DNA of 64,000 nt from Paenibacillus sp. J45TS6 (GTDB taxonomy: Bacteria; Bacillota; Bacilli; Paenibacillales; Paenibacillaceae): assembly GCF_018403285.1 (NCBI RefSeq), contig NZ_BOSJ01000010.1, positions 1 through 64,000 on the forward strand, in the 5' to 3' direction. This document shows positions 9,171-18,285 of the stretch, piece after piece. Position 1 is the stretch's first letter; each line of letters starts with the position of its first letter. The notes beneath the pieces were generated by a model. The model had not been told where the DNA came from. It searched no databases and saw only the letters and a program-made list of their open reading frames with translations. The position numbers were made by a program, and so were the translations under genes.

Positions 9171-9950
9171 TTGCGGTTATTTTATAAAGAGTCAGGTGAT
9201 TTAGAAAATCCTCTCATTGTTTTTTTACATGGGGGAGGAGTCAGCGGTTGGATGTGGGAGAAGCAATTGGAATACTTTCATGATTATCATTGTTTAGTTC
9301 CGGACTTACCTGGGCATGGTCTCAGTTCAAGAATGGACTTTTCTATCCATAGCAGTGCGGAGGAAATAGGGAGTTTAATTCAAGCAAAAGCGCAAGGTAA
9401 ACAAGTGATTCTGGTTGGATTTTCTCTAGGTGCGCAGATTGCTATTAAAATACTCAGTTTGTACCCGGATCTCGTAGATTACGCAATAATCAATAGTGCG
9501 CTTGTTAGGCCTATTCCATTAGCTAATAAAGTTATTAATCCTACGGTCCGTTTAACTTATAGGTTAACTAAAAATCGTGCCTTTTCGAAGATTCAAGCAA
9601 AACAGTTATATATCGGAGATCAAATGTTTGAGAAGTATTATAAAGAAACAACGGATATGGAGCGGAACACGCTTATCAAAATTCTTGAAGAAAACATGTC
9701 TTTTCGTATACCGAAAGATTTCAGTAGGTCTAAAGCAAAGATTTTAATTACGGTTGGGAATCACGAAAAACAAATAATGAAAAAATCTGTATCAGACTTA
9801 GTAGACAAAAATATGAATTGTAAAGGGGTGATCATACCGAGTGTTGGTCATGGAGTATCCCTTGCTTTACCTGATTTATTTAATAAGATGATTGAAGCTT
9901 GGATTCATGACAGAGAATTACCGAGTGGTCTGATCCCTGTTATAAAGTAA
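9171..9950 (+). CDS. alpha/beta-fold hydrolase
   Basis: A 259-residue alpha/beta hydrolase: HGGGVSGWMWEKQL oxyanion region at about residues 21-34, nucleophile in GFSLGAQIA at about 84-92, and a C-terminal GHG histidine (SVGHGVSLALP). I prefer TTG 9171 because AAAGGTGGTG (9155-9164) is correctly spaced, and the frame from the upstream in-frame start at 9135 has no ribosome site. Substrate unknown; the family spans esterases, haloalkane dehalogenases and MenH-like enzymes. The upstream spacer contains a repeat-like left arm (see 9090-9112). Confidence 0.75.
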   Translation: MRLFYKESGDLENPLIVFLHGGGVSGWMWEKQLEYFHDYHCLVPDLPGHGLSSRMDFSIHSSAEEIGSLIQAKAQGKQVILVGFSLGAQIAIKILSLYPDLVDYAIINSALVRPIPLANKVINPTVRLTYRLTKNRAFSKIQAKQLYIGDQMFEKYYKETTDMERNTLIKILEENMSFRIPKDFSRSKAKILITVGNHEKQIMKKSVSDLVDKNMNCKGVIIPSVGHGVSLALPDLFNKMIEAWIHDRELPSGLIPVIK

Positions 9951-10041
9951 TGGAATAAACGAGTTGATGATGAAGAAATTGAGAAGGAATTAGAACAATA
10001 TGTAGAACCGAGAGACAATAATAAATAATGGAGATGAATGA

Positions 10042-10512
10042 ATGCGGAACCGTGGTGTCCTATTCCTTATATTTCTTATTATTTTGGTTGGATGTAAATC
10101 AAATAACGAGACTGTGGTAGGACCAAGTCCAACATTTTACTCAAATCAGTTAGCTATGATTGGCGTGGAGGAGAAACTAGGAATACTTGGTCCTGATTTC
10201 GTTGTAAATACAGTTAACAAGTATATGTGGCATTTCTGGGATACTAATGAAGAACTTCAACTAAAATCTTTTAGAGTGGAAGCTATAAATGTTAAGACTC
10301 AGCAAAAAGTAAAAGCTTTGGTGAAAGATGCCAGTACCCCTCAAGAAACATTAGTTTGGGAATATGATTCTATTGGTGGTTCTAATAATGGAGCTGATGC
10401 ACATACACCTTCCATTCTCATGCTCCCTTCAAGTGGACTTTGGCAATTGGATGTCTATCTTGGAGGAGAATATTTTGAAACTATTATTGTAAATGTTAAG
10501 GATCAGTCATAA
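10042..10512 (+). CDS. DUF4871-like lipoprotein
   Basis: A 156-residue predicted lipoprotein: signal MRNRGVLFLIFLIILVGC with lipobox LVGC placing the lipidated cysteine at 18. The mature part (GPSPTF, AMIGVEEKLGI, YMWHFWD) matches the small Bacillota family I recall as DUF4871, a beta-sandwich of unknown role; the name is recalled, not searched. ATG 10042 follows AATGGAG. The APH-like gene begins 14 bp after its stop. Confidence 0.7.
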   Translation: MRNRGVLFLIFLIILVGCKSNNETVVGPSPTFYSNQLAMIGVEEKLGILGPDFVVNTVNKYMWHFWDTNEELQLKSFRVEAINVKTQQKVKALVKDASTPQETLVWEYDSIGGSNNGADAHTPSILMLPSSGLWQLDVYLGGEYFETIIVNVKDQS

Positions 10513-10526
10513 TGGAAGGAGTCGTA

Positions 10527-11327
10527 ATGAACAATAACCAATTATCGATACCAAGTACCTTAGTGAATTTATCAGAATTAATTAAAATAACGAGAATCAA
10601 TAAAGGAAGACATTATCAATCACTGTACATTTTAGAATTCAGTAATTCTGTAAAGTGCGTACTGAAAGTAAAGAACGTTGCTGAGTCTGGTAGTTTATTG
10701 CGTGAAGCAGAAAGACTAGAATGGGCACATAAAACCATTCCAACTCCTAAGGTAATCGGTTACCAGGTGGAGAATGGCAAGGAATATTTAGTTATGACTT
10801 ATATAGCGGGATGTACCGCGGAAGATTATCAGCAAAAAGAAGGACAAAAAAGTCTAGGCTACCTTTTGGGAGAAGGCTTAAGAACAGTACATAATGTTCC
10901 CATTAACCATTGTGAGTTTACTGATTTATTACCAGATAAATTAATCGATATGGTGAAAATGAATATGAATGAAAGAGAGAGCGAAGCCAGAGTTGCTGTT
11001 AACAACGTATTTCCCAATCATACAATGGAGCAACTAATTGACTTTTTAGAGAAGAATAAAGCACCTGCAGATGAATTAGTTTTTACTCATGGTGATTATG
11101 GCTCTGGGAATGTGATGATCAATGATGGCCGCATTGAAGCATTTATAGATTTGGGGGATTCAGGTATATCAGATCCCTATTATGATATTTATTACTTGTT
11201 TAAAAGTCTTACTTATTATACGGATAGGAAAGAAGAATTTGGCAAGTTCTTGAAAGGATATGGGATATCTGAGTTGAATGAGAGCAGAATGAAATTTCAT
11301 CTTATTATCGACACTTTATTATTGTAA
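10527..11327 (+). CDS. APH(3')-like aminoglycoside phosphotransferase
   Basis: A 266-residue kinase of the aminoglycoside 3'-phosphotransferase group. The Brenner motif FTHGDYGSGN (H188, D190, N195) and the metal-binding FIDLGDSGISDPYYDI (D208) are intact, as is the ATP-lysine strand CVLKVK. Length and motif order agree with APH(3') enzymes. Whether it phosphorylates kanamycin-type drugs or a metabolite is unknown. ATG 10527 is chosen over 10512 because GGAG lies between them at the right distance. Directly downstream a repeat-like left arm (11336-11352) suggests it may once have been a cassette gene. Confidence 0.82.
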   Translation: MNNNQLSIPSTLVNLSELIKITRINKGRHYQSLYILEFSNSVKCVLKVKNVAESGSLLREAERLEWAHKTIPTPKVIGYQVENGKEYLVMTYIAGCTAEDYQQKEGQKSLGYLLGEGLRTVHNVPINHCEFTDLLPDKLIDMVKMNMNERESEARVAVNNVFPNHTMEQLIDFLEKNKAPADELVFTHGDYGSGNVMINDGRIEAFIDLGDSGISDPYYDIYYLFKSLTYYTDRKEEFGKFLKGYGISELNESRMKFHLIIDTLLL

Positions 11328-11335
11328 TTCTGTCG

Positions 11336-11352
11336 CAGGCGTCCTATAACCA
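11336..11352 (+). repeat. possible left-arm remnant of the attC-like repeat
   Basis: CAGGCGTCCTATAACC follows the APH-like gene; CTATAAC (11344-11350) with the GGC-TCC lead-in is nearly the left end of the array repeat at 31415. No right arm remains. Confidence 0.4.
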
Positions 11353-11368
11353 ATTACAAGGGAGAGGG

Positions 11369-11826
11369 TTGCTATATTTCTAGTTTATTGGCGATATTTT
11401 CTCTATGTCATCGATCATAAGTTAAATGTATTCATTGAATGCTGGAAAGAAGGATTATATATCGAGGGCATCGTACATGATATGTCTAAATTTTCACCTA
11501 AAGAGTTTGCTCCTTATGCACGTAAATTCTATTCAAATCAAAAAAATGAGAATATAGAATTAGCGTGGAGATATGCATGGCTGCATCATCAAAACCATAA
11601 TAAACACCACTGGGAGTACTGGGTCGTAAATAAACAAACAAAAGAAGCTTTACCCATGCCAAAGAAATATATGATTGAAATGGTTTGTGATTGGAGGTCG
11701 TTCTCTAGAAAATGGGGACGAAAGGTTAAAGACTCAAATTTGGTAGAAAGAATGGTAAACTCTAACAACATCATATTACATCCAGATACTAGGGAAGAAC
11801 TCGAAAGATTCATAAGGAAAAAATAA
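11369..11826 (+). pseudogene. DUF5662-like protein with damaged 5' end
   Basis: The frame reads VYWRYFLYVIDHKLNVFIECWKEGLYIEGIVHDMSKF..., the characteristic start of DUF5662 proteins (HxxxV, CWKxGL, HDxSKFxPxEF; family recalled). No ATG, GTG or TTG occurs in frame before residue M at 11482. A good start signal, GGGAGAGGG then TTG 11369, is one base out of frame and hits a TAG five codons on. A one-base indel near 11380 would explain this. ATG 11482 would give a 114-residue protein missing the first helix. The histidine-rich HHQNHNKHHWEYW patch (possible metal site) is intact. Confidence 0.6.
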
Positions 11827-11878
11827 CATCAAACAAAGTGCTGTATGTAACCGTTTAAAATATAAAAAGGAGTGTTTT

Positions 11879-12361
11879 ATGAAACGAATATGTTTCATCT
11901 TATTTAGTGTGATCTTACTAGCCGGATGTTCAAAATCGAAAACAGAAACATTAATTGATGAAGTTAAGCAATTAGATAATGAGAACTCTGTTGTAGATGT
12001 ACTGGTAAGCAATCTGGATCCTTTAGGGAACAATGCTGAGTTACAATTTTCAGTTCGTAATGATAAAAATGGTTTAGAGGGTGATTTAATATTTGAGATA
12101 ATCGACGAGATATTTGATCTTGAAGAAGTTACTACTACAAAACCAGAAATACCTGAGTATAACACCGGTTTAACTTTCTCGGCACAAAGAAAAGAAGACT
12201 TGAAGCTTTACGAGATCCAAATGATGGTCGATTCTGAATTAAAATATGTAAAGTTGTTCAATGTTCAGTCTGAGAATGCAAAGGTAGATTACAACAAATT
12301 TTATTATTTAACTGATACGCTCAAAGCGAATATTCAAGAGATTATAAATTTTGAAAAATAA
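11879..12361 (+). CDS. hypothetical lipoprotein
   Basis: A 160-residue predicted lipoprotein: MKRICFILFSVILLAGC gives a lipobox LAGC with lipidated Cys17, preceded by an ideal AAAAAGGAG. The mature part is acidic and predicted mainly beta (VLVSNLDPLGNNAELQFSV). Not recognised as a named family. Confidence 0.7.
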   Translation: MKRICFILFSVILLAGCSKSKTETLIDEVKQLDNENSVVDVLVSNLDPLGNNAELQFSVRNDKNGLEGDLIFEIIDEIFDLEEVTTTKPEIPEYNTGLTFSAQRKEDLKLYEIQMMVDSELKYVKLFNVQSENAKVDYNKFYYLTDTLKANIQEIINFEK

Positions 12362-12394
12362 CATATAGATCCTGTTCAAAAGGAAGGTCAGCAG

Positions 12395-12874
12395 ATGAAA
12401 GTCGTCATTATGAAAGCTGCTCTAAGCGATAGAACATTGATAGAGAATTTATTGCAGTTATATGTCTATGATTTTACGGAATATACGGATGCTTCGATTG
12501 ATGAAAATGGCGTATATCAAATTATGCCGGATTTTGAATCATACTAGTCGGATGAAAGTAGTCAACAAGCGTATGTTATTAAAGCAAATGGTGAAATCGC
12601 AGGGTTTATGATGACGAAGGAAAAAGATGAGACTCAGAGCTGCCATGTTCTGTCTCATTTTTTTATACTTCGCAAGTTTCGAAGAATGGGAGTAGGCAGA
12701 AAAGCAGCTATATCCTTATTCAAAGGATCTAAAGGAGTATGGGAGTTATGTCAGCTGGAAGGTAATATTCCCGCGCAGAAGTTCTGGGATCAGATCATAG
12801 ACGAAGTATCTTACGGAGAAGTACAGGTAAAAACAGAAAACGGAAGAAGATATCAAAATTTTATTTGTAAGTAG
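12395..12874 (+). pseudogene. GNAT acetyltransferase with one in-frame stop
   Basis: ATG 12395 after AGGAAGGTCAGC opens MKVVIMKAALSDRTLIENLLQLY..., uninterrupted to 12874 except for a single TAG at 12545-12547 (codon 51, between DFESY and SDESSQQAY). After the stop come the GNAT hallmarks HFFILRKFRRMGVGRKAA and WELCQLEGNIPAQKFW. The alignment with the intact paralogue at 50046 is continuous over the stop, so one point mutation is sufficient. An ATG at 12608 is a weak possible restart giving 88 residues. Confidence 0.75.
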
Positions 12875-12921
12875 AGCGTGTTGATGATTGAAAGATTAAA
12901 CCGACTTAGGAGGCTAATATA

Positions 12922-13359
12922 TTGCTGGGTTACAATGTTCTCATGGTTTATAGTAATGATTTACATAAAGTTCTTATGTGCAGACGCTTGAGAGAACCTT
13001 ATAAAGGGCTCAGTAATTTTGTTGGCGGCAAGATTGAATCTGGAGAAAGCGGTATGGAAGCGGCATATAGAGAGTTATTAGAAGAGACAGGGATACCTCA
13101 GGAAGCTATTGTATTACATCATTTGATGGATTATAAGTACTATTTACAGGATTGTTATGTGGAGGTTTATGTTGGTCAATTAAAGTACCATGTAGAAATC
13201 TTTGGTGACGAGAATGATCTATATTGGTCCGGTTTAGATGAAGATTTTTTTGATATGTCATTATTCGCAGGTGAAGGAAATATAGGACATATGATTGAAC
13301 AGGTGAAAATGTATGAAGATAAAATATTCAATGTACATACTGATAAATTGCATATGTAA
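12922..13359 (+). CDS. NUDIX hydrolase
   Basis: A 145-residue NUDIX hydrolase; TTG start at 12922 behind TAGGAGG (12907-12913). Box: GGKIESGESGMEAAYRELLEETGI (about residues 35-58), complete. The lead LMCRRLREPYKGLSNFVGGK is typical of MutT-like 8-oxo-dGTP diphosphatases in Bacillota, so nucleotide-pool cleaning is a fair guess. A second NUDIX gene follows 58 bp later. Confidence 0.85.
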   Translation: MLGYNVLMVYSNDLHKVLMCRRLREPYKGLSNFVGGKIESGESGMEAAYRELLEETGIPQEAIVLHHLMDYKYYLQDCYVEVYVGQLKYHVEIFGDENDLYWSGLDEDFFDMSLFAGEGNIGHMIEQVKMYEDKIFNVHTDKLHM

Positions 13360-13417
13360 GAAAAGAGCTAATTAAAATATAACAAGAAATAACCAAACAC
13401 AAAGGGAGTTATAAAAG

Positions 13418-13873
13418 ATGCCAATTTGTATTAATCAAAAAGGTGATATTTTTGAAGAGATTATTGATCTGCCCGAAGATAGAATTGATCAATTGACATT
13501 AAATCACCCGATAACTCATGCATTAGTAGTAGCAAGAAATAAAGATGGTTTTTTACTACTATTTAATCACTGGAAACAAAACTGGGAACTCCCGGGCGGG
13601 ATTCGTGAAGCAGGAGAAAGTCTTAGAGCTTGTGCATTACGAGAGATGCTGGAGGAAACGAATCAAATACCAGGGAGAATAGATTTCAGAGGGTTAATGA
13701 AATTCAAATTAAAGAATGGAAAAACAGAATACGGCGGTCTTTTTAGTGCAGATATTGATAACGAAAGACCATTTTTAGATAACGAAGAAGCGGAGAAGAT
13801 GATCTACTGGGATTTACATACGGACATAGGATACATAGATGAAATTGACAAGGAACTATTGAAATACTACTAG
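13418..13873 (+). CDS. NUDIX hydrolase
   Basis: A 151-residue NUDIX protein with a longer N-terminal extension (about 28 residues before the first strand HALVVARN). The box GGIREAGESLRACALREMLEETNQ is complete except that the usual final glycine after EET is replaced by N, which is tolerated in many members. AAAGGGAG precedes ATG 13418. Substrate unknown. Confidence 0.85.
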   Translation: MPICINQKGDIFEEIIDLPEDRIDQLTLNHPITHALVVARNKDGFLLLFNHWKQNWELPGGIREAGESLRACALREMLEETNQIPGRIDFRGLMKFKLKNGKTEYGGLFSADIDNERPFLDNEEAEKMIYWDLHTDIGYIDEIDKELLKYY

Positions 13874-13936
13874 GCCGAATATTGAGTTTGATACTAAATA
13901 ACGCTTTGTAGACTCAGTGAGGAAAAGGTGGATGAT

Positions 13937-14308
13937 ATGAAAAATAACAAAATCATACTTTGTTGTTTGTTTTTATTGATCCTGGTTTCGGGTTGCAGTT
14001 CTAAGGTGTCTCCAAACTCACAAGAGAGTTCAGCTGACTGGGCATTTCCTTTTGTTGTATGGAATGAAGACATATATCAAATTCAGATTGAAGAAGTGAA
14101 TAAAAGTGAGATTGAGGATGAGATTGGTGAAGTGAAACAATACTCCGATTTTGAGGGCATCTACTCTAATGGATTTTCAAATGAATATCTCGTAGGAACG
14201 AAACTATATAAAATAAAAGGAATAGATACAGCAGAGAATATTGCAATTGAATCAGAGCAAGGACAGTACATAAACGCTAAAAACAACGGCAAATACAAGG
14301 GTAAATGA
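13937..14308 (+). CDS. hypothetical lipoprotein
   Basis: A 123-residue predicted lipoprotein (MKNNKIILCCLFLLILVSGC; Cys20 in VSGC). The mature domain WAFPFVVWNEDIYQI ... EYLVGTKLYKIKGIDT resembles a small repeated extracytoplasmic domain seen in several Bacillota lipoproteins; unnamed to my knowledge. GTG 13928 is an alternative start; ATG 13937 is favoured by AAAAGGTGG. Confidence 0.68.
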   Translation: MKNNKIILCCLFLLILVSGCSSKVSPNSQESSADWAFPFVVWNEDIYQIQIEEVNKSEIEDEIGEVKQYSDFEGIYSNGFSNEYLVGTKLYKIKGIDTAENIAIESEQGQYINAKNNGKYKGK

Positions 14309-14339
14309 ACCTGATCACGAATCGAAGAGAGTGAACGAT

Positions 14340-15806
14340 ATGAGGGATTGTTATGAACTGCATCATGTTAATATTGAAGAATCTACGATTGGCAACTTAC
14401 AAGTTGCCATTGAGAAGGGGGAAGTTAGTTCTAGAGACCTTGTTATGTATTACTTGCACCGTATTGCAGCCTATGACCAAGACGGACCAAACATAAATTC
14501 TGTTATGGAAATAAATCCTGACGCCATTTTTATTGCGGAGGCATTAGATTATGAAAGAAAAACCGTGGGGGTTAGAGGACCATTACACGGAATTCCAGTT
14601 CTGCTTAAGGATAATATAGAAACAAACGATAAAATGCGTACAAGTGCTGGGGCAATTGCTTTGGAGAATCATATCAGTTCAAGAGATTCTTTTCTTGTAC
14701 AGAAGTTAAGAGAAGCGGGCGCTGTTATTCTAGGAAAGACGAACATGACAGAATGGGCTAATGGGATGTCTACGGAGATGTGGGCGGGATACAGTTCAAG
14801 AGGAGGACAAGTCTTAAACCCCTATGGTGACTTTTTTGCGGGAGGTTCAAGCACAGGTTCTGCTGCTGCGGTAGCAGCGAATTTCACTACAGTTTCAATA
14901 GGGACCGAAACTTCTGCATCCATATTAAGTCCGGCTATTCAGAATTCGATCGTGGGTATAAAGCCGACAGTTGGACTGATCAGCCGCTCGGGGATCATCC
15001 CTTTTTCTTATTCACAAGATACCGCGGGTCCTATGGCGAGAACGGTTACGGATGCAGCCATCTTACTGGGTGCACTCGCAGGGAAAGATGAGAATGACTC
15101 CGCAACCTGGAAAAATCCAAATTCGAATCTAGACTATACAACGTTTTTAGATGGTGATGGATTAAAGAATGCAACCATCGGAATCTTTAGAAATGCAACT
15201 ATAGATCGGTATCGTGATACAGATGAATATGATGCGGAATTGTTTGAAGATGCGGTAATAAAGTTACAACAAGCGGGCGCCAATATTGTAGAAGATATAG
15301 AAATCCCATCGTTTCATAGAGAGTGGGGATGGAACAAGATAAATTACGAGTTTAAGCATAGTGTTGAAAATTACCTGCAGAGTCTTCCACCTCATATTCC
15401 GGTCCATTCTCTTCGTGAACTGATTGATTGGAACGAACAGAACGCTGAAAGGGCACTCAAGTATGGACAAAATCTTTTAGAGCATAAAGAACAATTAGAC
15501 AATCCACTCAAGAATTCAAAATACATAGTAGAAGTGATATCTGATTTATACCAATCACAAAATAACGGTATTGATTACGCAGTAAATAAGTATGGTCTAG
15601 ATGCAATCCTTTTTCCATCTTATGTAGGTGCAGATATCAGCGCTAGAGCAGGCTATCCTTCGATCGCAGTTCCTGCAGGTTATAAAGATAGCGGAAGACC
15701 ATTTGGAATTACATTTGCAGGAACCGCTTTTAGCGAACCAACTCTGATACGTATCGCATTTGCATTTGAGCAATTTACTGCATGTAGAAAAAAACCGAAC
15801 CTGTAG
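14340..15806 (+). CDS. amidase signature family enzyme
   Basis: A 488-residue amidase of the Ser-cisSer-Lys family. The catalytic lysine lies in PVLLKDNIET; the glycine/serine-rich core GGSSTGSAAAVAANF carries the cis-serine, and the SIGTETSASILSPA stretch carries the acyl-enzyme serine. C-terminal GYPSIAVPAGYKDSGRPFGI is the conserved substrate-pocket end. Such enzymes hydrolyse varied amides; lack of gatB/C neighbours argues against Glu-tRNA amidotransferase GatA. GTG 14331 is an alternative start three codons upstream. Confidence 0.88.
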   Translation: MRDCYELHHVNIEESTIGNLQVAIEKGEVSSRDLVMYYLHRIAAYDQDGPNINSVMEINPDAIFIAEALDYERKTVGVRGPLHGIPVLLKDNIETNDKMRTSAGAIALENHISSRDSFLVQKLREAGAVILGKTNMTEWANGMSTEMWAGYSSRGGQVLNPYGDFFAGGSSTGSAAAVAANFTTVSIGTETSASILSPAIQNSIVGIKPTVGLISRSGIIPFSYSQDTAGPMARTVTDAAILLGALAGKDENDSATWKNPNSNLDYTTFLDGDGLKNATIGIFRNATIDRYRDTDEYDAELFEDAVIKLQQAGANIVEDIEIPSFHREWGWNKINYEFKHSVENYLQSLPPHIPVHSLRELIDWNEQNAERALKYGQNLLEHKEQLDNPLKNSKYIVEVISDLYQSQNNGIDYAVNKYGLDAILFPSYVGADISARAGYPSIAVPAGYKDSGRPFGITFAGTAFSEPTLIRIAFAFEQFTACRKKPNL

Positions 15807-15848
15807 GCTCTATCCCGAATCTCCATCTTCATAAAAAGGAGGAAGTCT

Positions 15849-16406
15849 ATGATAAAGCGTATATTATCAATCATACTAATCATATCATTGGTACTAATTC
15901 AGCTAACAACATTTTATTCTTCAAAAGCTTATGCTTGTAGTTGTGCCTTTCTTGAGACAAAGGAGAAATTAGAACTCTATTCTGTAGTTTTTGAAGGAAC
16001 AGTCATTGAAATTGGTGAAACGAAAAGTTTATCCCCGTATAGTCAGGTGCGTGAATATACTTTTGCGGTGGAGAGAGCATGGAAGGGTGTTAAGGATAAA
16101 GAGGTTATCATCACCAGTCTAGATGGAGGTTCAAATTCATGTGGTTATCAGTTCAGTAAAGATCGAACCTATCTTGTGTACGCGAGTCTGGATAAAGATG
16201 ATACGCTGCTTACGAGTCTTTGCAGTAACAACCTTCTAAGTTCGGAAGCAGGAGAAGATCTAAAGCAATTAGGAACCGGACAGCTTATAAATAGTAACAA
16301 TGAAGAAGGTATTCCATCTTCAGGCATCCTATATAGTATTTTCTCTCTCATTTTAATATCAATCATCGTAGCGGTATGGAGGATTAGAACAAGAACAAGG
16401 AAATGA
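15849..16406 (+). CDS. secreted NTR/TIMP-like protein with C-terminal anchor
   Basis: A 185-residue exported protein: signal peptide to about residue 28 (...SKAYA), mature part starting CSCAF, then FEGTVIEIGE and YTFAVERAWKG, which is the N-terminal cysteine plus OB-like beta barrel of bacterial NTR/TIMP-like domains. Later cysteines (NSCGY, SLCSNN) fit the disulphides. A hydrophobic helix at 159-179 followed by RIRTRTRK gives an LPxTG-less membrane anchor. Role unknown. AAAAGGAGG precedes ATG 15849. Confidence 0.7.
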   Translation: MIKRILSIILIISLVLIQLTTFYSSKAYACSCAFLETKEKLELYSVVFEGTVIEIGETKSLSPYSQVREYTFAVERAWKGVKDKEVIITSLDGGSNSCGYQFSKDRTYLVYASLDKDDTLLTSLCSNNLLSSEAGEDLKQLGTGQLINSNNEEGIPSSGILYSIFSLILISIIVAVWRIRTRTRK

Positions 16407-16460
16407 GGTTATCTGTTACCGCTAGAAGGAACCGTTCCATCTCCAGCGAATTACAGATTA

Positions 16461-16475
16461 TTGATAACGTTTTCA
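16461..16475 (+). promoter_or_regulatory. cre site (CcpA operator) candidate
   Basis: TTGATAACGTTTTCA matches the cre consensus WTGNNARCGNWWWCA at every position and lies 28 bp upstream of the sensor kinase ATG. It implies carbon-catabolite repression of the downstream sugar locus by CcpA-HPr(Ser-P). No clear -10/-35 could be assigned around it. Confidence 0.75.
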
Positions 16476-16503
16476 AATCGAGTGGATATGGTGAGGATGA
16501 TTT

Positions 16504-18285
16504 ATGAAAAATCGTTTTCGATTTTCTTTGCGATTTAAATTTATTACCGGATTCTCGTTGATTATGGTGCCGCTAGTTTTATTCCTTTATTTCAACAACG
16601 TCTATGCTATGGGTGTTGTACGGGATCAGGTCTCTCTGACGAATCGCAATTATGTTGTTAAGAATGTGGAAGAAAATGAACGGATTCTGAAGGAAACGAA
16701 CCGATATTTATACAGTCTGGGAGAACAGGACCCCGATATCATTTCGTTATTTTTCTTACCGTATGGAAGCGGCGATTACACGATTGCTAAGCAGCGGATT
16801 GTCAACAAGTTTAGAACGGATCTCGGATTTTATGATCTGCTGGATGGTTTATTTCTATATGATATCGTCCATCAGGACACGGTGCTGGCTACGCAAAATG
16901 GATATGATGAAAAAATTACAGCGATTGAAGAACTGATGCCGGAGGCTTCCCGTAGAAGTGCAAATGTTCCTACGTATAAGTGGGAGATTGTTCAGACTAA
17001 AGATCGTTATCATCTCGTGAAAACGGTGCGAATTAATGAGCAGTTTATTGCCGGAGCATGGGTACCGATAGACAGTCTCAATCAGCGGGTCCACAGCACA
17101 GAATGGGGAGAAGGCGGCGGCTCAGTGATTTTATCAAATCGAGGAACTCCGTTATCCAGCACGGAAATACCAGGGGAAATCGTACGACTGGCATCACAAA
17201 ATAAATCAGCCCTCACTTCGTTATATCAGGTTGTGGAACAAGGGGAAGAACATGATCGTTATCTCATGATCGGTGTGCCTGCTCATGAGGCAGTCATTAA
17301 CTATGTGGTCATGTTGCCAGAGTCGAGCATTATGCGAAACTTGCCTGTATTCCAGCAAATTATCCGCCTGCTCCCCTTTGCCGCATCCATTTTACTTCTT
17401 CTCACGCTCTTCTTTCTAAGACAAGTTCTATTCAAACCAATGAACACACTGATTCGAGGAATGAAAAAAGTCAGCCGAGGGGAACTGGATGTGAAACTCG
17501 GTCCATCGTCTTCTCCTGAATTCACCTTTGTAACGGAAACTTTCAATCAGATGACCGCAGAGGTACAGGACTTAAAAATTGGTATGTATGAAGAGCAACT
17601 CCGTGTTCAAGAGGCGGAACTGAAACAGCTGCAAATGCAAATCAATCCTCATTTTTATTTAAATTCACTTCATATTATTCACAGTTTAGCAGCCTTGCAT
17701 AAAAATGATCTAGTTCAGAAAATGGCAGAACACCTAGCTGGCTATTTTCGCTTCAGTATGCGAGCAGACCGCAGCTTAATTCCTATCAAAGACGAACTAA
17801 GACATGTAGAGAACTATCTTGAAATTCAAAAACTGCGATTTCCGCATAGACTACAGTACGAGTGGGAACTAGACCCAAGGTGTGAAGAGATCCTTCTTCC
17901 TCCTTTAACCCTTCAGCCCTTTGTTGAGAATAGCGTGCTCTATGGTTTCAAGAAGGGAAGAGATATTCTCTGCATTACGATAAGGGTTGTCTATTTACCA
18001 GAAGAGGAACAGCTTCTGATACGGATTCAGGATAATGGTCCGGGTTTCCCAGAAGATGTTCTTGCTAGGCTGCAGGAGGGTGAATATACGCCCGAGGAAA
18101 AAACGGAGAAAAGTATTGGCATCTGGAATGTACAGCATCGTCTACGGAAAATGAAAGAGGCGAATGCAGAGCTTTATTTTGATAATGAAATCGGCGGCGG
18201 AGCGGATGTACAGATAAAAATGAACTGTCATCGTCAATTACCAGGGGAGGAGATAACGAATGTACAGCTTGCTCATCGTGGATGA
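16504..18285 (+). CDS. YesM-type sensor histidine kinase
   Basis: A 593-residue membrane kinase: TM1 about 13-31, an extracytoplasmic sensor of about 250 residues, TM2 about 286-308, HAMP about 309-358, coiled linker, then the His_kinase domain with the phospho-acceptor in QINPHFYLNSLH (H383) and an HATPase_c with N-box QPFVENS (471-477) and DNGPGF (510-515). This is the YesM/LytS-like architecture that pairs with AraC-type regulators to sense oligosaccharides. Its stop overlaps the regulator start by 26 bp, so the two are one operon. A cre site precedes it. Confidence 0.93.
   Translation: MKNRFRFSLRFKFITGFSLIMVPLVLFLYFNNVYAMGVVRDQVSLTNRNYVVKNVEENERILKETNRYLYSLGEQDPDIISLFFLPYGSGDYTIAKQRIVNKFRTDLGFYDLLDGLFLYDIVHQDTVLATQNGYDEKITAIEELMPEASRRSANVPTYKWEIVQTKDRYHLVKTVRINEQFIAGAWVPIDSLNQRVHSTEWGEGGGSVILSNRGTPLSSTEIPGEIVRLASQNKSALTSLYQVVEQGEEHDRYLMIGVPAHEAVINYVVMLPESSIMRNLPVFQQIIRLLPFAASILLLLTLFFLRQVLFKPMNTLIRGMKKVSRGELDVKLGPSSSPEFTFVTETFNQMTAEVQDLKIGMYEEQLRVQEAELKQLQMQINPHFYLNSLHIIHSLAALHKNDLVQKMAEHLAGYFRFSMRADRSLIPIKDELRHVENYLEIQKLRFPHRLQYEWELDPRCEEILLPPLTLQPFVENSVLYGFKKGRDILCITIRVVYLPEEEQLLIRIQDNGPGFPEDVLARLQEGEYTPEEKTEKSIGIWNVQHRLRKMKEANAELYFDNEIGGGADVQIKMNCHRQLPGEEITNVQLAHRG

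Noticed and set aside
11776-12165. 129-residue minus-strand open frame
   Set aside because: Shadow across the DUF5662 end and lipoprotein; no ribosome site.
14340-15806. GatA subunit of the Glu-tRNA amidotransferase
   Set aside because: No gatB/gatC neighbours and divergent C-terminus; general amidase is safer.
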